From contig JAOPVI010000082.1 of NCBI GenBank assembly GCA_025966225.1, positions 1 through 59,966 of the forward strand: DNA of 59,966 bases, written 5' to 3'. How positions within the stretch are numbered: the first letter of the stretch is position 1; each line of letters opens with the position of its first letter. Below, in pieces: positions 8,336 to 16,971 of the stretch. This stretch comes from Mycobacterium sp. (GTDB taxonomy: Bacteria; Actinomycetota; Actinomycetes; Mycobacteriales; Mycobacteriaceae). The notes under the pieces were generated by a model, which was not told the DNA's origin, did not search any database, and saw only the letters and a list, made by a program, of their open reading frames with translations. The position numbers were made by a program, and so were the translations under genes.

Positions 8336-9342
8336 GTAGCCCCTCCGATTGGGATCACTGCAACGGTGATGTTGTCGTGGCCGCCTGCCTTCAAGGCAAA
8401 TTCGGTCAGCGCGCGCGCCGCCGCGGTTGGATCGGTACCCGTGCAGAATCGTGCGATGTCGGCCGGGTCAGGTAGGTAGTTCCAGAGTCCGTCGGAGCAC
8501 AACAACAACGAACCAGGGCCGACGACGGTGATCGCCTGCACGCTCGAGTCCGCCCACGGCGTCGGTTCGGAGTCGGCGCCGAGCCACCGGGTGAGGGTGT
8601 GCGCGCCACGTTGCACGAGCTCCGAGTCGGCTGCGGCGCCCGCAGTCATCAGCTCCTGCGCAACGGAGTCGTCGACGGTCAGCTGCCGTGCGGCTGCCGG
8701 TGGGTCGGGCAGCCAGTACGCCCTGCTGTCGCCGACGTTGCCGACCGTGATCTCCACCGCCCCTTCGGAAGTCGGGACCACCGTCGCCGCGGTGTAGGTA
8801 CAGGACGGCGCAGTCGCCGAATCGCCTCCCAGGCCGACGTCCACCGCCGCCTTCGCCGCATCGGCCAGCCCGGCCAACACCGCGGCGCGTGCGCCCTTGG
8901 ATGCGGCGAGCGCGGTGACCATGCCATCCACCCCGGCCTTGGACGCCGCGACGGCGGCCAATTGCGCTTCCCCCGAAGTCGATACCCCGTCGCAAACGAC
9001 CACGGCAACCGCATCCGACACGATCCCAGCCGCAGCGGCGTCCTCGTTGCGCGCGTGATGAAGCCCGCGGTCGGTGATCAGCGCGATCGCCCCGAGCAGG
9101 GCCTCGTCACGATCGGGCTCGGCGCGCCGATGTCCGCAGCCGGTGCAGTATCCGTCGGTGAACGTCGAGTTGCCGCAATCGGAGCACGGGCCTTCCACGG
9201 CTTGTCCGGCGCGCGGGATGGCCACTCTGCTGACCTCGGGCTCCGGCACCTCGACCAACGGTGCGCCGCAGCTCTCACAGAACCGGTCGGCCTGCGCAAC
9301 CAGTGTCGCGCAACTCGGGCACGCGGCCTGTGGGCCGGTCAT
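8332..9342 (-). CDS. PP2C-family Ser/Thr phosphatase with two zinc ribbons
   Basis: A 336-residue protein. The N-terminus has two CxxC..CxxC knuckles (C8/C11/C22/C25 and C53/C56/C66/C69). A PP2C domain follows, with RNED at residues 98-101, VCDGVS (D118), SDGLW (D284) and GGHDN (D323), which supply the metal-binding acidic residues. It would dephosphorylate targets of the adjacent PknG-like kinase. ATG 9342 overlaps the kinase stop as ATGA, and its own stop overlaps the VWA start as ATGA, so a longer N-terminal reading was rejected. The pairing of a PknG-type kinase with a dedicated phosphatase is absent from the Mycobacterium tuberculosis pknG locus as I know it. Confidence 0.9.
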   Translation of the reverse strand: MTGPQAACPSCATLVAQADRFCESCGAPLVEVPEPEVSRVAIPRAGQAVEGPCSDCGNSTFTDGYCTGCGHRRAEPDRDEALLGAIALITDRGLHHARNEDAAAAGIVSDAVAVVVCDGVSTSGEAQLAAVAASKAGVDGMVTALAASKGARAAVLAGLADAAKAAVDVGLGGDSATAPSCTYTAATVVPTSEGAVEITVGNVGDSRAYWLPDPPAAARQLTVDDSVAQELMTAGAAADSELVQRGAHTLTRWLGADSEPTPWADSSVQAITVVGPGSLLLCSDGLWNYLPDPADIARFCTGTDPTAAARALTEFALKAGGHDNITVAVIPIGGAT

Positions 9343-11558
9343 ACCCGAGTCCTCGGACGGATCGCGTTCGCGCGCTCGACGAGTGCGATGCGCGCCCACA
9401 TTTCGTCCGTCTCGTGCGCAAGCTCGCGATAACAGCGCTCCATCCCGGTCCTGATGCCGCGTTCGTCGAAGTCGGCACCCAGGATGCGCGGGGTCTTGGT
9501 CTTGTTCCCGTGCCGCAGCCAACCCAACGCCGCGTCGAGCACCCGTAGCCGGATCGTCGCCCGTTTGGAGGCCGATTCGAGGTTGAGCGCCCCGGCCCGC
9601 TTGTCGGCATCGAGCAGGGTCTGCTCATCGAGGTGCTCGGACGTCCGACCTTCCAGAAGGACCTCGATCGCCGTGGCACCGGCGGCGGTGAAATGCGAAG
9701 ACGCCGACGGGATCTGGTCAAGCGCTGCGATCGCGTTCACCCGGTCCCCCGCCCGCTCGCGCTGCCGGGACAGCCCGAAAGCGGCGCTGACGTAGCTGCG
9801 GTCGGTGCGCCATACGGCGTCGTAATACCGCATGGCGTCATCGCGCGAGCCGCGGAGTTCGGCAGTGGCGGCGATCGCCAGCTTAGGCGCGAGCTCACCA
9901 GGCAACGAGGACAGCACGGTATCGAAATCAGCTGCAGCCCTGTCATATTCGCCCTCCAGCAGCGCGCACTGTCCGCTGTACCACACCAGCCGCCAGTCCC
10001 CCGGAATCACCGAATCGAGCTCGGCGAGCCGCTTGCGGGCGTCCTTGGCGGAGCCGACCTCGAGGGAGGCGCGGATGAGTCGCAGCGGGATCTCGACCGA
10101 AGAACTCTTGCCTTGGTTCGCGCCACCTCGGGCGAGGTAGAGCGCGTGCTCGAGTTGAGCGGGCGGAGTACCACTGGTCGTGGCGAGCACGGCGGCGCCG
10201 GGGTCGGTCGGGTCGACCACCGGAACGGGCAGCGCCGCAATGACCCGAGCGGCTTCGACCGTCGCATCCCTGCCCGCGCCGTAGACCTCGCGCTGCGGGC
10301 TGAAGTACGTCGACATCCGGGGTTGCGCAGCTCCCGTGTCCGCGGACGCGATCTCGTGCAGCACCCCGGTCAGCTGGTCGGCCAACTCCTCCATGGACGA
10401 GAATCGCCGCGCGGGGTCGGGGTCGGTGGCGCGCAGGATCGCACGGTACAGGGATTCGTGGTTCGCGAGCACCGGCACGGTGTCGGGTCCGGGCAGCTGA
10501 TCGACGAAGCGTCCGCGCTCCTGGGGCACGTCCATGACGAGCACGGCCAGCGTCCGCCCGACCGTGTACACGTCGCTGGCGACCGTCGGACCGGTCGTGG
10601 CGATCTCGGGCGCCTGGTAGCCCACGGTCCCGAAGATTGCGCTCTGCTCGTCGTCCATCGAGATGACCGCACCGAGGTCGATGAGCTTGAGCTGCTCGTC
10701 GGTCTGCATCACGTTGTCCGGCTTGAAGTCGCAGTACGCGAGCCCCTGGGCGTGGAGGTAGGCGATTGCAGGTGCGATCTCCACGATGTAGGCGACGGCC
10801 TGGTCGGGCGGAAGCGGCCCGTTGCGCGCCTTGCGGATCTGCTTGAGCGACGTGCCGCCCACATACTCCATCACGATGTAGCCGACCGGGGCGGAGGCAC
10901 CCGCATCAAGGTGTTCGACGAAGTTGTAGATCCGGACGATGTTCGGGTGCTCTACCTCGGAGAGGGTGAGTACCTCGGCCGCGGCGGCGGCCATGGCGTC
11001 CGCATCGGTGGAGTTGATCAGGCCCTTGAGCACCACCCACCGGTTGTGGACGTTGCGGTCGACCGCGAGGTAGATCCAACCCAGCCCACCGTGTGCGATG
11101 GCGCCCTGCACCTCGTACTGGCCGCCGACGAGGTCACCGCGAGACAGCTTGGGAATGAACGAGTATCGCGTTCCACACTGTGTGCAGAAGCCTTCCGGGC
11201 GTCCCGGGGTTCCTTCGCTGCCCCGTCCAACGGGCTTGGCACAGTCGGTGTTGCCGCAGAACCGGCTACCCTCTGGCACCTTCGGATCGGTCAGGATCGC
11301 AGCCGCCGGGTCCCCCTTCGGCACCCGCGGAATCGCAACGACGCCCGCGCCAAGGCGGCCCCGCGCGCTGGACGACGACCTCGACGAACCGCTGCGTGCG
11401 GTGCCTGCCGAGCGTGCGGTCGGACGGCTGGCCGCCGTGCTCTTGGCGGCCGCGGTGACGGTCGATGGCACGGATCCTGGCCGCGCAGGCGCGGTGCCGC
11501 ACACGTCGCAGTAGCCGTCGACGATGGTCCCGCTGCAGCCCGCTTCGGCACAGTTCAT
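9339..11558 (-). CDS. PknG-family Ser/Thr protein kinase with extra zinc ribbon
   Basis: A 739-residue kinase with PknG architecture. It has an N-terminal knuckle (C3, C8, C17, C20), a Ser/Ala-rich linker, a rubredoxin-like pair (C101/C106 and C125/C128, one CX4C instead of CxxC), a kinase domain and a C-terminal TPR region. The glycine loop is AHGGLGWIY, the ATP lysine K178 (VVLKG), the catalytic loop AYCDFKPDN (D277, no preceding Arg, so non-RD as in PknG) and the metal motif DLG at 294-296. TPR-like helices begin around residue 480. It differs clearly from orthodox PknG, so it is probably a paralogue. It is coupled by ATGA on both sides and is the centre of the seven-gene operon. Confidence 0.92.
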   Translation of the reverse strand: MNCAEAGCSGTIVDGYCDVCGTAPARPGSVPSTVTAAAKSTAASRPTARSAGTARSGSSRSSSSARGRLGAGVVAIPRVPKGDPAAAILTDPKVPEGSRFCGNTDCAKPVGRGSEGTPGRPEGFCTQCGTRYSFIPKLSRGDLVGGQYEVQGAIAHGGLGWIYLAVDRNVHNRWVVLKGLINSTDADAMAAAAAEVLTLSEVEHPNIVRIYNFVEHLDAGASAPVGYIVMEYVGGTSLKQIRKARNGPLPPDQAVAYIVEIAPAIAYLHAQGLAYCDFKPDNVMQTDEQLKLIDLGAVISMDDEQSAIFGTVGYQAPEIATTGPTVASDVYTVGRTLAVLVMDVPQERGRFVDQLPGPDTVPVLANHESLYRAILRATDPDPARRFSSMEELADQLTGVLHEIASADTGAAQPRMSTYFSPQREVYGAGRDATVEAARVIAALPVPVVDPTDPGAAVLATTSGTPPAQLEHALYLARGGANQGKSSSVEIPLRLIRASLEVGSAKDARKRLAELDSVIPGDWRLVWYSGQCALLEGEYDRAAADFDTVLSSLPGELAPKLAIAATAELRGSRDDAMRYYDAVWRTDRSYVSAAFGLSRQRERAGDRVNAIAALDQIPSASSHFTAAGATAIEVLLEGRTSEHLDEQTLLDADKRAGALNLESASKRATIRLRVLDAALGWLRHGNKTKTPRILGADFDERGIRTGMERCYRELAHETDEMWARIALVERANAIRPRTRV

Positions 11559-12700
11559 CTCGCGCTCTCCTGCTTCTCGACGAGCAACTGTCGATAGTCC
11601 GCCACCGCCCGGGTCACGGCCCGAAGGTCACACGGTTGGCGATGCAACAGGCCGGAGGCAATGCGGCTGCTCGCCAACAGGTCTCGATCCTCACCAAGCT
11701 CGAGCCTGGCCGCCTTCGCCTGGTATGCCGTCAGGCGGCCCTTGAGCTCGGTTCGGCGGTCGATCAGCCCCTGCGCAAGCTCTTCATCCTCGCGCGCGAC
11801 CCGTAGCGCCTCCTCGATCCGGTGTCGCAAGGACCTCAGCGTCGCGGGGTCCGGTGTGGTGATGGAATCGAGTTGCGCGCGTAGCCCTGGCTCGGCGTCT
11901 TCGTGGCTCGGCAGCGGCCCGGTCACCACGGTCTGCTCGACCAGCGCGCGTACGTCCGCCGCACTGGCCCCGGCGGCGCGCAGGGCATCGAGCTGCGCTC
12001 CGGTCGCGGTGACGGCGGCTGCCCAGTTCGATTGCAGTTCAGCCAGTTCAGCGAGTTCGGTGGAGCGCTGCTCGACGTCGGCCGCGATGATGCGGACGCG
12101 TTCCTCGACGTCGGACGCGCTCAGGGAGAGCGGATCGGTGGCCGAAACGGCCAATAGTTCGGCAATCTGCTTGGGACCGGTGGCGCCCGCGTCGTCGAGG
12201 CGCTTCTGCAGCGGAGCGAGCCGTGTTACGACGAGCGTGTTGATCTGGTCGACGCCGTCGAGGAACTCGGCGACGGCCGGGTACGCGGCGCGCATGTCGT
12301 CCGCCATGTCGCCGAGTCCGACGTAGCCCACCGATTCTCCCGGACCGGTGATCACCCGCTGCGCCAGTGGGATTCGTTCGCGCGACACCTCGAGCGGTCG
12401 TTCGCGCAGCAGCCTCGTCAACTCGGCACGGTCGTCGTCGTGGGGTTTCGACCGGCGACCCCGCATCGCCTTGGCGGAGTCGAGGATCGACGTCATTCGC
12501 CCGACGTCCTCCCACAGCTCCCCAAGCGCCCGTTCGATCACCACCCACCTTTGCGCGGTCACGCCCGTCGGTGGATAGCGCCGCACGTGCTCCAGCCCAG
12601 GGTGACTATCCAGTTCCATCAGAGTCGCCACGGCTGCAGCCACTTCCTTTGTGCGGGAATCGAGCTCGCGGTCGATTTCGTCGGTCGTCAGCGCGGTCAC
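11555..12700 (-). CDS. Helical (coiled-coil-rich) protein of unknown function
   Basis: A 381-residue, charged, Ala/Leu/Glu/Arg-rich protein with long predicted helices, for example around ERVRIIAADVEQRSTELAEL and RHRIEEALRVAREDEELAQ. There is no signal peptide, membrane segment or recognised domain. It starts with GTG two bases after the GlnH stop and its stop overlaps the PknG-like start as ATGA. This gene has no counterpart between glnH and pknG in the M. tuberculosis locus. A scaffold or adaptor linking the membrane receptor to the kinase would fit its position, but that is inference only. Confidence 0.8.
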   Translation of the reverse strand: MTALTTDEIDRELDSRTKEVAAAVATLMELDSHPGLEHVRRYPPTGVTAQRWVVIERALGELWEDVGRMTSILDSAKAMRGRRSKPHDDDRAELTRLLRERPLEVSRERIPLAQRVITGPGESVGYVGLGDMADDMRAAYPAVAEFLDGVDQINTLVVTRLAPLQKRLDDAGATGPKQIAELLAVSATDPLSLSASDVEERVRIIAADVEQRSTELAELAELQSNWAAAVTATGAQLDALRAAGASAADVRALVEQTVVTGPLPSHEDAEPGLRAQLDSITTPDPATLRSLRHRIEEALRVAREDEELAQGLIDRRTELKGRLTAYQAKAARLELGEDRDLLASSRIASGLLHRQPCDLRAVTRAVADYRQLLVEKQESAR

Positions 12701-12702
12701 GA

Positions 12703-13665
12703 TCAGTCCTGATAGCGTGCGGGTGGAGGGCCGGGCGACGGCCCGAGGGCGCGAAGCCGAGCCTCGTATAGCCGCTCCCAGGTCCCGTCCTCACGCATTG
12801 CGTCGAGAGCGCCGTTGACGAATCGAACCAGGTCGCCGCTTTCCAGCTTGACCCCTATTCCGTAGGGTTCGGCGGCGATGTTGCCGCCGACGACCTCTAC
12901 GTTTGGATCCTGGTCGGCGAGGCCGGTCAACACCACGTCGTCAGTGCTGATCGCGTCGACCTGGCCCTGTTGCAACATCACGAGGCAGTCGGTCCACTGA
13001 CTGACGCCGAACAGCGTCGGTCTCGGATCGAGCGCGAACAACGCCGACAGCGAGGTCGTACCCTGCACCGCGCACACTCGCTTGCCCGAAAGATCAGTGG
13101 CAGAACGGATTCCCGAGCCCTTGACGGCGAGGATGCGCTGGTTCGCGTAGAAGTATGGCGTTGAGAACCCAACCTTGGTCTTGCGGTCGCAGGTGATCGA
13201 GTATGTCCTGACCACCAGATCCACCTGACCCGACTGGAGCGCCGATTCGCGTTCGCTGGCATTGACCACCCGCAGATCGATGTGGTCAGGGTCACCGAAT
13301 ATCCTTCGCGCGACCTCGCGGGCGAGGTCGATGTCGAAGCCCTCCAGCTGCCCCGTGGCCGGGTTCCGGAATCCGAACGGAAACGTGTTCTGGTCCACTC
13401 CGACGACGAGCCTCCCCCGCTCGAAGATGGCCTCCATCGTCGAACCCGGCGGCATGGCACCCGGCCTGGGCGGCGGGCCGGGGCGCAGGCTGGCCTCTCG
13501 ATCACCACATTCCGCGCTTCCCGTCGCCGGCGCCGTGGTTACCTCCGTTGCGCCGCCCGGAATCACAGTGACGGGCGCGATCGTCACCGCTTGCGGCGAC
13601 TTCGGCGATCCGCACGCCGCGACGAACACCATGGCCACCCACACAACCGCGCGCCGCGCCCTCAC
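12703..13665 (-). CDS. GlnH-like extracellular solute-binding lipoprotein
   Basis: A 320-residue lipoprotein. The GTG start at 13665 has GAAGGAG five bases upstream and overlaps the GlnX-like stop (GTGA). The signal peptide ends in a lipobox (VFVAAC, C18 lipidated). A periplasmic amino-acid-binding domain (SBP family 3) follows: RLVVGVDQNTFPFGFRNP, LEGFDIDLAREVARRI, LQSGQVDLVVRTYSIT and GTTSLSALFALDP. In M. tuberculosis GlnH senses amino acids such as glutamate/aspartate and signals through GlnX to PknG. No ABC permease is adjacent, which favours a sensor over a transporter role here too. Confidence 0.9.
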   Translation of the reverse strand: MRARRAVVWVAMVFVAACGSPKSPQAVTIAPVTVIPGGATEVTTAPATGSAECGDREASLRPGPPPRPGAMPPGSTMEAIFERGRLVVGVDQNTFPFGFRNPATGQLEGFDIDLAREVARRIFGDPDHIDLRVVNASERESALQSGQVDLVVRTYSITCDRKTKVGFSTPYFYANQRILAVKGSGIRSATDLSGKRVCAVQGTTSLSALFALDPRPTLFGVSQWTDCLVMLQQGQVDAISTDDVVLTGLADQDPNVEVVGGNIAAEPYGIGVKLESGDLVRFVNGALDAMREDGTWERLYEARLRALGPSPGPPPARYQD

Positions 13666-14924
13666 AAGAACTCCTTCAGTCGTGGCCACAGACCGACCAC
13701 GGTTGCGGACGCGGCGACGATCGTCAGCATCAGAGTTCCGGTCGGACTCCAGGCCAGCCAGGCACCCGCCGCAGACACTCCGTCGCGGAGATCGTCGCGC
13801 GCCTTCTCGATGGCAGCGCTAACGCTGGACTCGACCGCGGAGAATTGCGCTGCCGAGGCGTCCGGAGCGGTGCCGATGGCCTGCGCAACCGCAGCGGAGT
13901 AGTCACCCCCGTTGTAGGCGTCCACTTGCTTGCGGTGGCTGGCGGTCCAACTCGTGACCGCGTCGGTGGCGGTCGCGGGGCCTCCGGCGAGCAGTTTGGA
14001 CAGTTCGCCGATGTGACCGTTGAACGACTTCTCACCCACGGCTAGGTCACCGCGCGAAATCAACTCCAGCGTCTCGTCGGTCCGGGCCTCCTGGGCGAGA
14101 ATCCGAGCCTTCGCGAGCTGTTCGAACCTCGCCGTGCCCTCGGCACGGCTGTGTTCGATGGCCGAAGATGCGAAGCGGTTGGCCACGACGATCCACGCAA
14201 TCACCAGCACGGCCAGGGCCGCCGCGACGACCAGTCCCCGGTTGAACTGCCGGTTGGTACGCCGAGTCAAGATCAACGACCCGACGCCCATCGCCACGAG
14301 CACGACACACAACAACGCCAGGGTGACGATCGGCAGCGCACCGACCGCACGCTGATCGCGTTCGAGCGCGGCAAGGCTGTCTGTGTAAATTCTTTCGGCG
14401 TCGGGGAGCAGCGAGGTCTGCATCAGCGCCGACGCCTCTCGTAAGTACGCCGCCCCGACCGCATACCCCTGCAAGTTGTTGGCCCGTGCCGACTCGACCT
14501 TGCCCGTGTATGCGGCCAGTCCCGCCGAGAGCTGCGCCAACACGGTGCGCGTCGCGGTATCGGAGGCACCTGCGGTGGCATCCGCCAGCGCCGATGCGGA
14601 GTCGGCCAAAGCTTGCTGATATTGCGCACGCATCGTTGGTGTCTCGAGTCCACCGGACAGGAACGCCGTCGCGGCGGCGGCGTCCGCCGCCGACAGCGCC
14701 GCATACAGCTTCTGTGTCGAGTAGGCGAACGGCTCGGATCGGTCGAGCACGGCGTTGCGCTCGGCAATCCGGCCGTTGAGTTGCGCTGCGCACACCACGC
14801 CCGCGATCACGCAGCAGGCCGCGACGACGACCGCGACCAAGCCGACTACGCCGGGGGTCGTGCGAGCGAAGCGTCGCAACCAACCCACGGATGCCCGTGC
14901 GTCCAGCGTGCCCACAGAACTCAC
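13662..14924 (-). CDS. GlnX-like four-TM membrane sensor protein
   Basis: A 420-residue membrane protein matching the GlnX layout. TM1 is near VVGLVAVVVAACCVIAG, followed by an extracytoplasmic helical domain. TM2 (ALPIVTLALLCVVLVAMG) and TM3 (LAVLVIAWIVVANRF) lie close together, then a second extracytoplasmic helical domain and TM4 (TLMLTIVAASATVVGLW) near the C-terminus. The GTG at 14924 has AGGGGG eight bases upstream; GTG 14933 is a possible alternative. First gene of the operon. In the M. tuberculosis pathway GlnX passes GlnH occupancy to PknG across the membrane. Confidence 0.85.
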   Translation of the reverse strand: MSSVGTLDARASVGWLRRFARTTPGVVGLVAVVVAACCVIAGVVCAAQLNGRIAERNAVLDRSEPFAYSTQKLYAALSAADAAAATAFLSGGLETPTMRAQYQQALADSASALADATAGASDTATRTVLAQLSAGLAAYTGKVESARANNLQGYAVGAAYLREASALMQTSLLPDAERIYTDSLAALERDQRAVGALPIVTLALLCVVLVAMGVGSLILTRRTNRQFNRGLVVAAALAVLVIAWIVVANRFASSAIEHSRAEGTARFEQLAKARILAQEARTDETLELISRGDLAVGEKSFNGHIGELSKLLAGGPATATDAVTSWTASHRKQVDAYNGGDYSAAVAQAIGTAPDASAAQFSAVESSVSAAIEKARDDLRDGVSAAGAWLAWSPTGTLMLTIVAASATVVGLWPRLKEFL

Positions 14925-14987
14925 ACAGATCACCCCCTGACGCGATCGTAACCGCACCTGATCAACATGACGGACCAAGCCGGAAAA

Positions 14988-16172
14988 TCATCTGGGCACC
15001 GGCGCTCGGCTTCCGAAATGGCCTGCCCCAGCCGAGGGCTCGACGACCCAAGATCCTTGGCGAAGCACCCCCGCAACGGCGAGCTCCGAGTCAAGCACCA
15101 CTAGATCGGCGGTAGCGCCGGGGACGAGGCCCGCAGACGGAAGGCCCAGTGCCCGTGCGGGATTGATCGACGCTTGCCCAACGGCCATCATCAGCGCCTC
15201 GTCGCGAGCGAGCCCGCAGTGGGTGACGGCGAAGCGGAACACCCGGTCCATCGTCGCGGTGCTGCCCGCGATGGTGTCGGTTCCCGACACCCGCGCCACC
15301 CCATCGACGACGTCAACCGCCAACGGCCCGAGCTGATAGACGCCGTCGGCCATCCCGGTCGCCGCCATCGCGTCCGTCACCAACGACACCCGGTCTGGGC
15401 CCACACTGCGGGTGACATGGCGGTAGATGGCAGGGTCGACGTGCACGCCATCGGTGATCAGTTCGACGGTCACCCTGGGCTCTTCGAGCAGCGCGATGAT
15501 CGGGCCGGGCTCTCGACGATCGATTGGACGCATCGCATTGAACAGGTGCGTGCCAACCGTCGCGCCAACGTCGATCGCAGCCCGCGTCTGCTCATACGTT
15601 GCCTCGGTGTGGCCGACGGCCACGACCACGCCTGCGTCGACGAGTTGACCGATCGCCGCCAATGCGCCTGCGCGTTCCGGTGCGATGGTGACCATGCAGA
15701 TGGTTCCGCCGCCCGCGCCGAGAATGCGGTCCAGCTCGGCGGGGTCTGGGTCACGCATCAGAGCGGGCTGGTGTGCGCCACACCGCTTGGTCGACAGCCA
15801 GGGACCCTCCAAGTGGATTCCCGCGATCAGGCCGGACCGGACGTCGTCGGCCAAATCTGCTACCTGGCTCAGCAATTCGACGGTTCCCGCGGTGACAAGG
15901 GAGGCGACGAGCGTGGTGGTGCCGTGCCTTCGATGGAACTCCACGGCCGTGGAGGTCTCGGCGTGCGTCGCGGCGGAGAAGTTCGCCCCGCCCCCACCGT
16001 GTAGATGTGTGTCGACGAAGCCAGGAACCGCCGTCATCGCTCCGAGCTCGTGGTCCGCCGGTCGAGGCGCGGCACCCGCGCCGACCGCAACCACCGTCTC
16101 CCCGGACACGTCAATCCATCCGGGTTGCAACAGTTCTCGGCCCGTGTGCAGAGCGTCGACGGTCATCAACAT
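14988..16172 (-). CDS. nagA: N-acetylglucosamine-6-phosphate deacetylase
   Basis: A 394-residue amidohydrolase that removes acetate from GlcNAc-6-phosphate. The metal-binding motif HLHGGGG follows PGFVDT. Other family segments are GIHLEGPWLS with the conserved Glu, VGHTEATY, GTHLFNAMRPIDRREPG, ELITDGVHVDP and the catalytic Asp in LVTDAMAATGM. The end (NPARALGLPSAGLVPGATA) is typical of NagA. It sits nine bases after nagB and belongs to the nagB/EIIA gene string. Product goes to NagB. Confidence 0.93.
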   Translation of the reverse strand: MLMTVDALHTGRELLQPGWIDVSGETVVAVGAGAAPRPADHELGAMTAVPGFVDTHLHGGGGANFSAATHAETSTAVEFHRRHGTTTLVASLVTAGTVELLSQVADLADDVRSGLIAGIHLEGPWLSTKRCGAHQPALMRDPDPAELDRILGAGGGTICMVTIAPERAGALAAIGQLVDAGVVVAVGHTEATYEQTRAAIDVGATVGTHLFNAMRPIDRREPGPIIALLEEPRVTVELITDGVHVDPAIYRHVTRSVGPDRVSLVTDAMAATGMADGVYQLGPLAVDVVDGVARVSGTDTIAGSTATMDRVFRFAVTHCGLARDEALMMAVGQASINPARALGLPSAGLVPGATADLVVLDSELAVAGVLRQGSWVVEPSAGAGHFGSRAPVPR

Positions 16173-16181
16173 GCAGTCGCC

Positions 16182-16967
16182 TCAGATACCCTGCCAGACC
16201 GGCTTGGAAAGCTGAGTCTCACGGTAGTAGTCGACCAGCTGAAGCCGGCGCGCCGCTGCGTCGTCCAATAGCACCGTCACGTGCGGATGATGCTGGAGGA
16301 TGGTCGCGGGCCACAGTGCGCTGACCCCGCCCTCGACTAGGTGATGCACGGCCTCGGCCTTGCTCCGGCCGGTCGCCACCAGGATCACGTGACGGGCCTC
16401 CATGATGGTGGCCAGGCCCTGGGTCAGGCAGTGCGTCGGCACCAATTCGACGTCGTCACCGAAGAAGCGGGCGTTGTCGATTCGCGTCTGCCTGGTGAGC
16501 GTCTTGATGCGAGTACGGGAGGCCAGCGAGGACCCCGGCTCGTTGAACGCGATGTGCCCGTCGGTGCCGATCCCGAGGATCTGCAGGTCGACGCCGCCCG
16601 CGTCGCGGATCGCCTGCTCGTAGGCTGCGCACGCGGCCGGGATGTCGGCGGCCTCGCCGTCGGGTCCCTGGACCGCATCGGGCGCGAAGTCGACCCGCGA
16701 CACGAAGACCTTGTCGATGACGGTCCGGTACCGCTCAGGATGATCGGCGGGCAGTCCGACGTATTCGTCGAGGGTGAAACCGCGGGCTGCTCGGAAGGAA
16801 ATCAGCCCGGCCTCGCAGCGTGCGGCCAGTTCGTCGTAGATCGCCAACGGCGATGATCCGGTGGCAAGCCCGAGCACAGCGGTCGGTTTTCGGTGCAGCA
16901 GCGCGGCGATCGCGTCGGCGGCAACGCCGCCGAACTCGCCGGCGTCCTGCAGGATGACGACTTCCAT
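16182..16967 (-). CDS. nagB: Glucosamine-6-phosphate deaminase
   Basis: 261 residues, the normal NagB length, starting at ATG 16967 (MEVVILQDAGEFGG). Signature segments: LGLATGSSPLAIYDEL, FTLDEYVGLPADHPERY, LGIGTDGHIAFNEPGSSL with the catalytic DGHIAFNEP, and VILVATGRSKAEAV. It converts glucosamine-6-phosphate to fructose-6-phosphate and ammonia, feeding amino sugars into glycolysis. It lies directly between nagA and the EIIA gene, with four bases to the latter. Confidence 0.95.
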   Translation of the reverse strand: MEVVILQDAGEFGGVAADAIAALLHRKPTAVLGLATGSSPLAIYDELAARCEAGLISFRAARGFTLDEYVGLPADHPERYRTVIDKVFVSRVDFAPDAVQGPDGEAADIPAACAAYEQAIRDAGGVDLQILGIGTDGHIAFNEPGSSLASRTRIKTLTRQTRIDNARFFGDDVELVPTHCLTQGLATIMEARHVILVATGRSKAEAVHHLVEGGVSALWPATILQHHPHVTVLLDDAAARRLQLVDYYRETQLSKPVWQGI

Positions 16968-16971
16968 CGCG

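Noticed and set aside
9633-11597. A 654-codon plus-strand open frame opposite the PknG-like gene
   Set aside because: Antisense shadow caused by high GC at third positions; the kinase reading is unambiguous.
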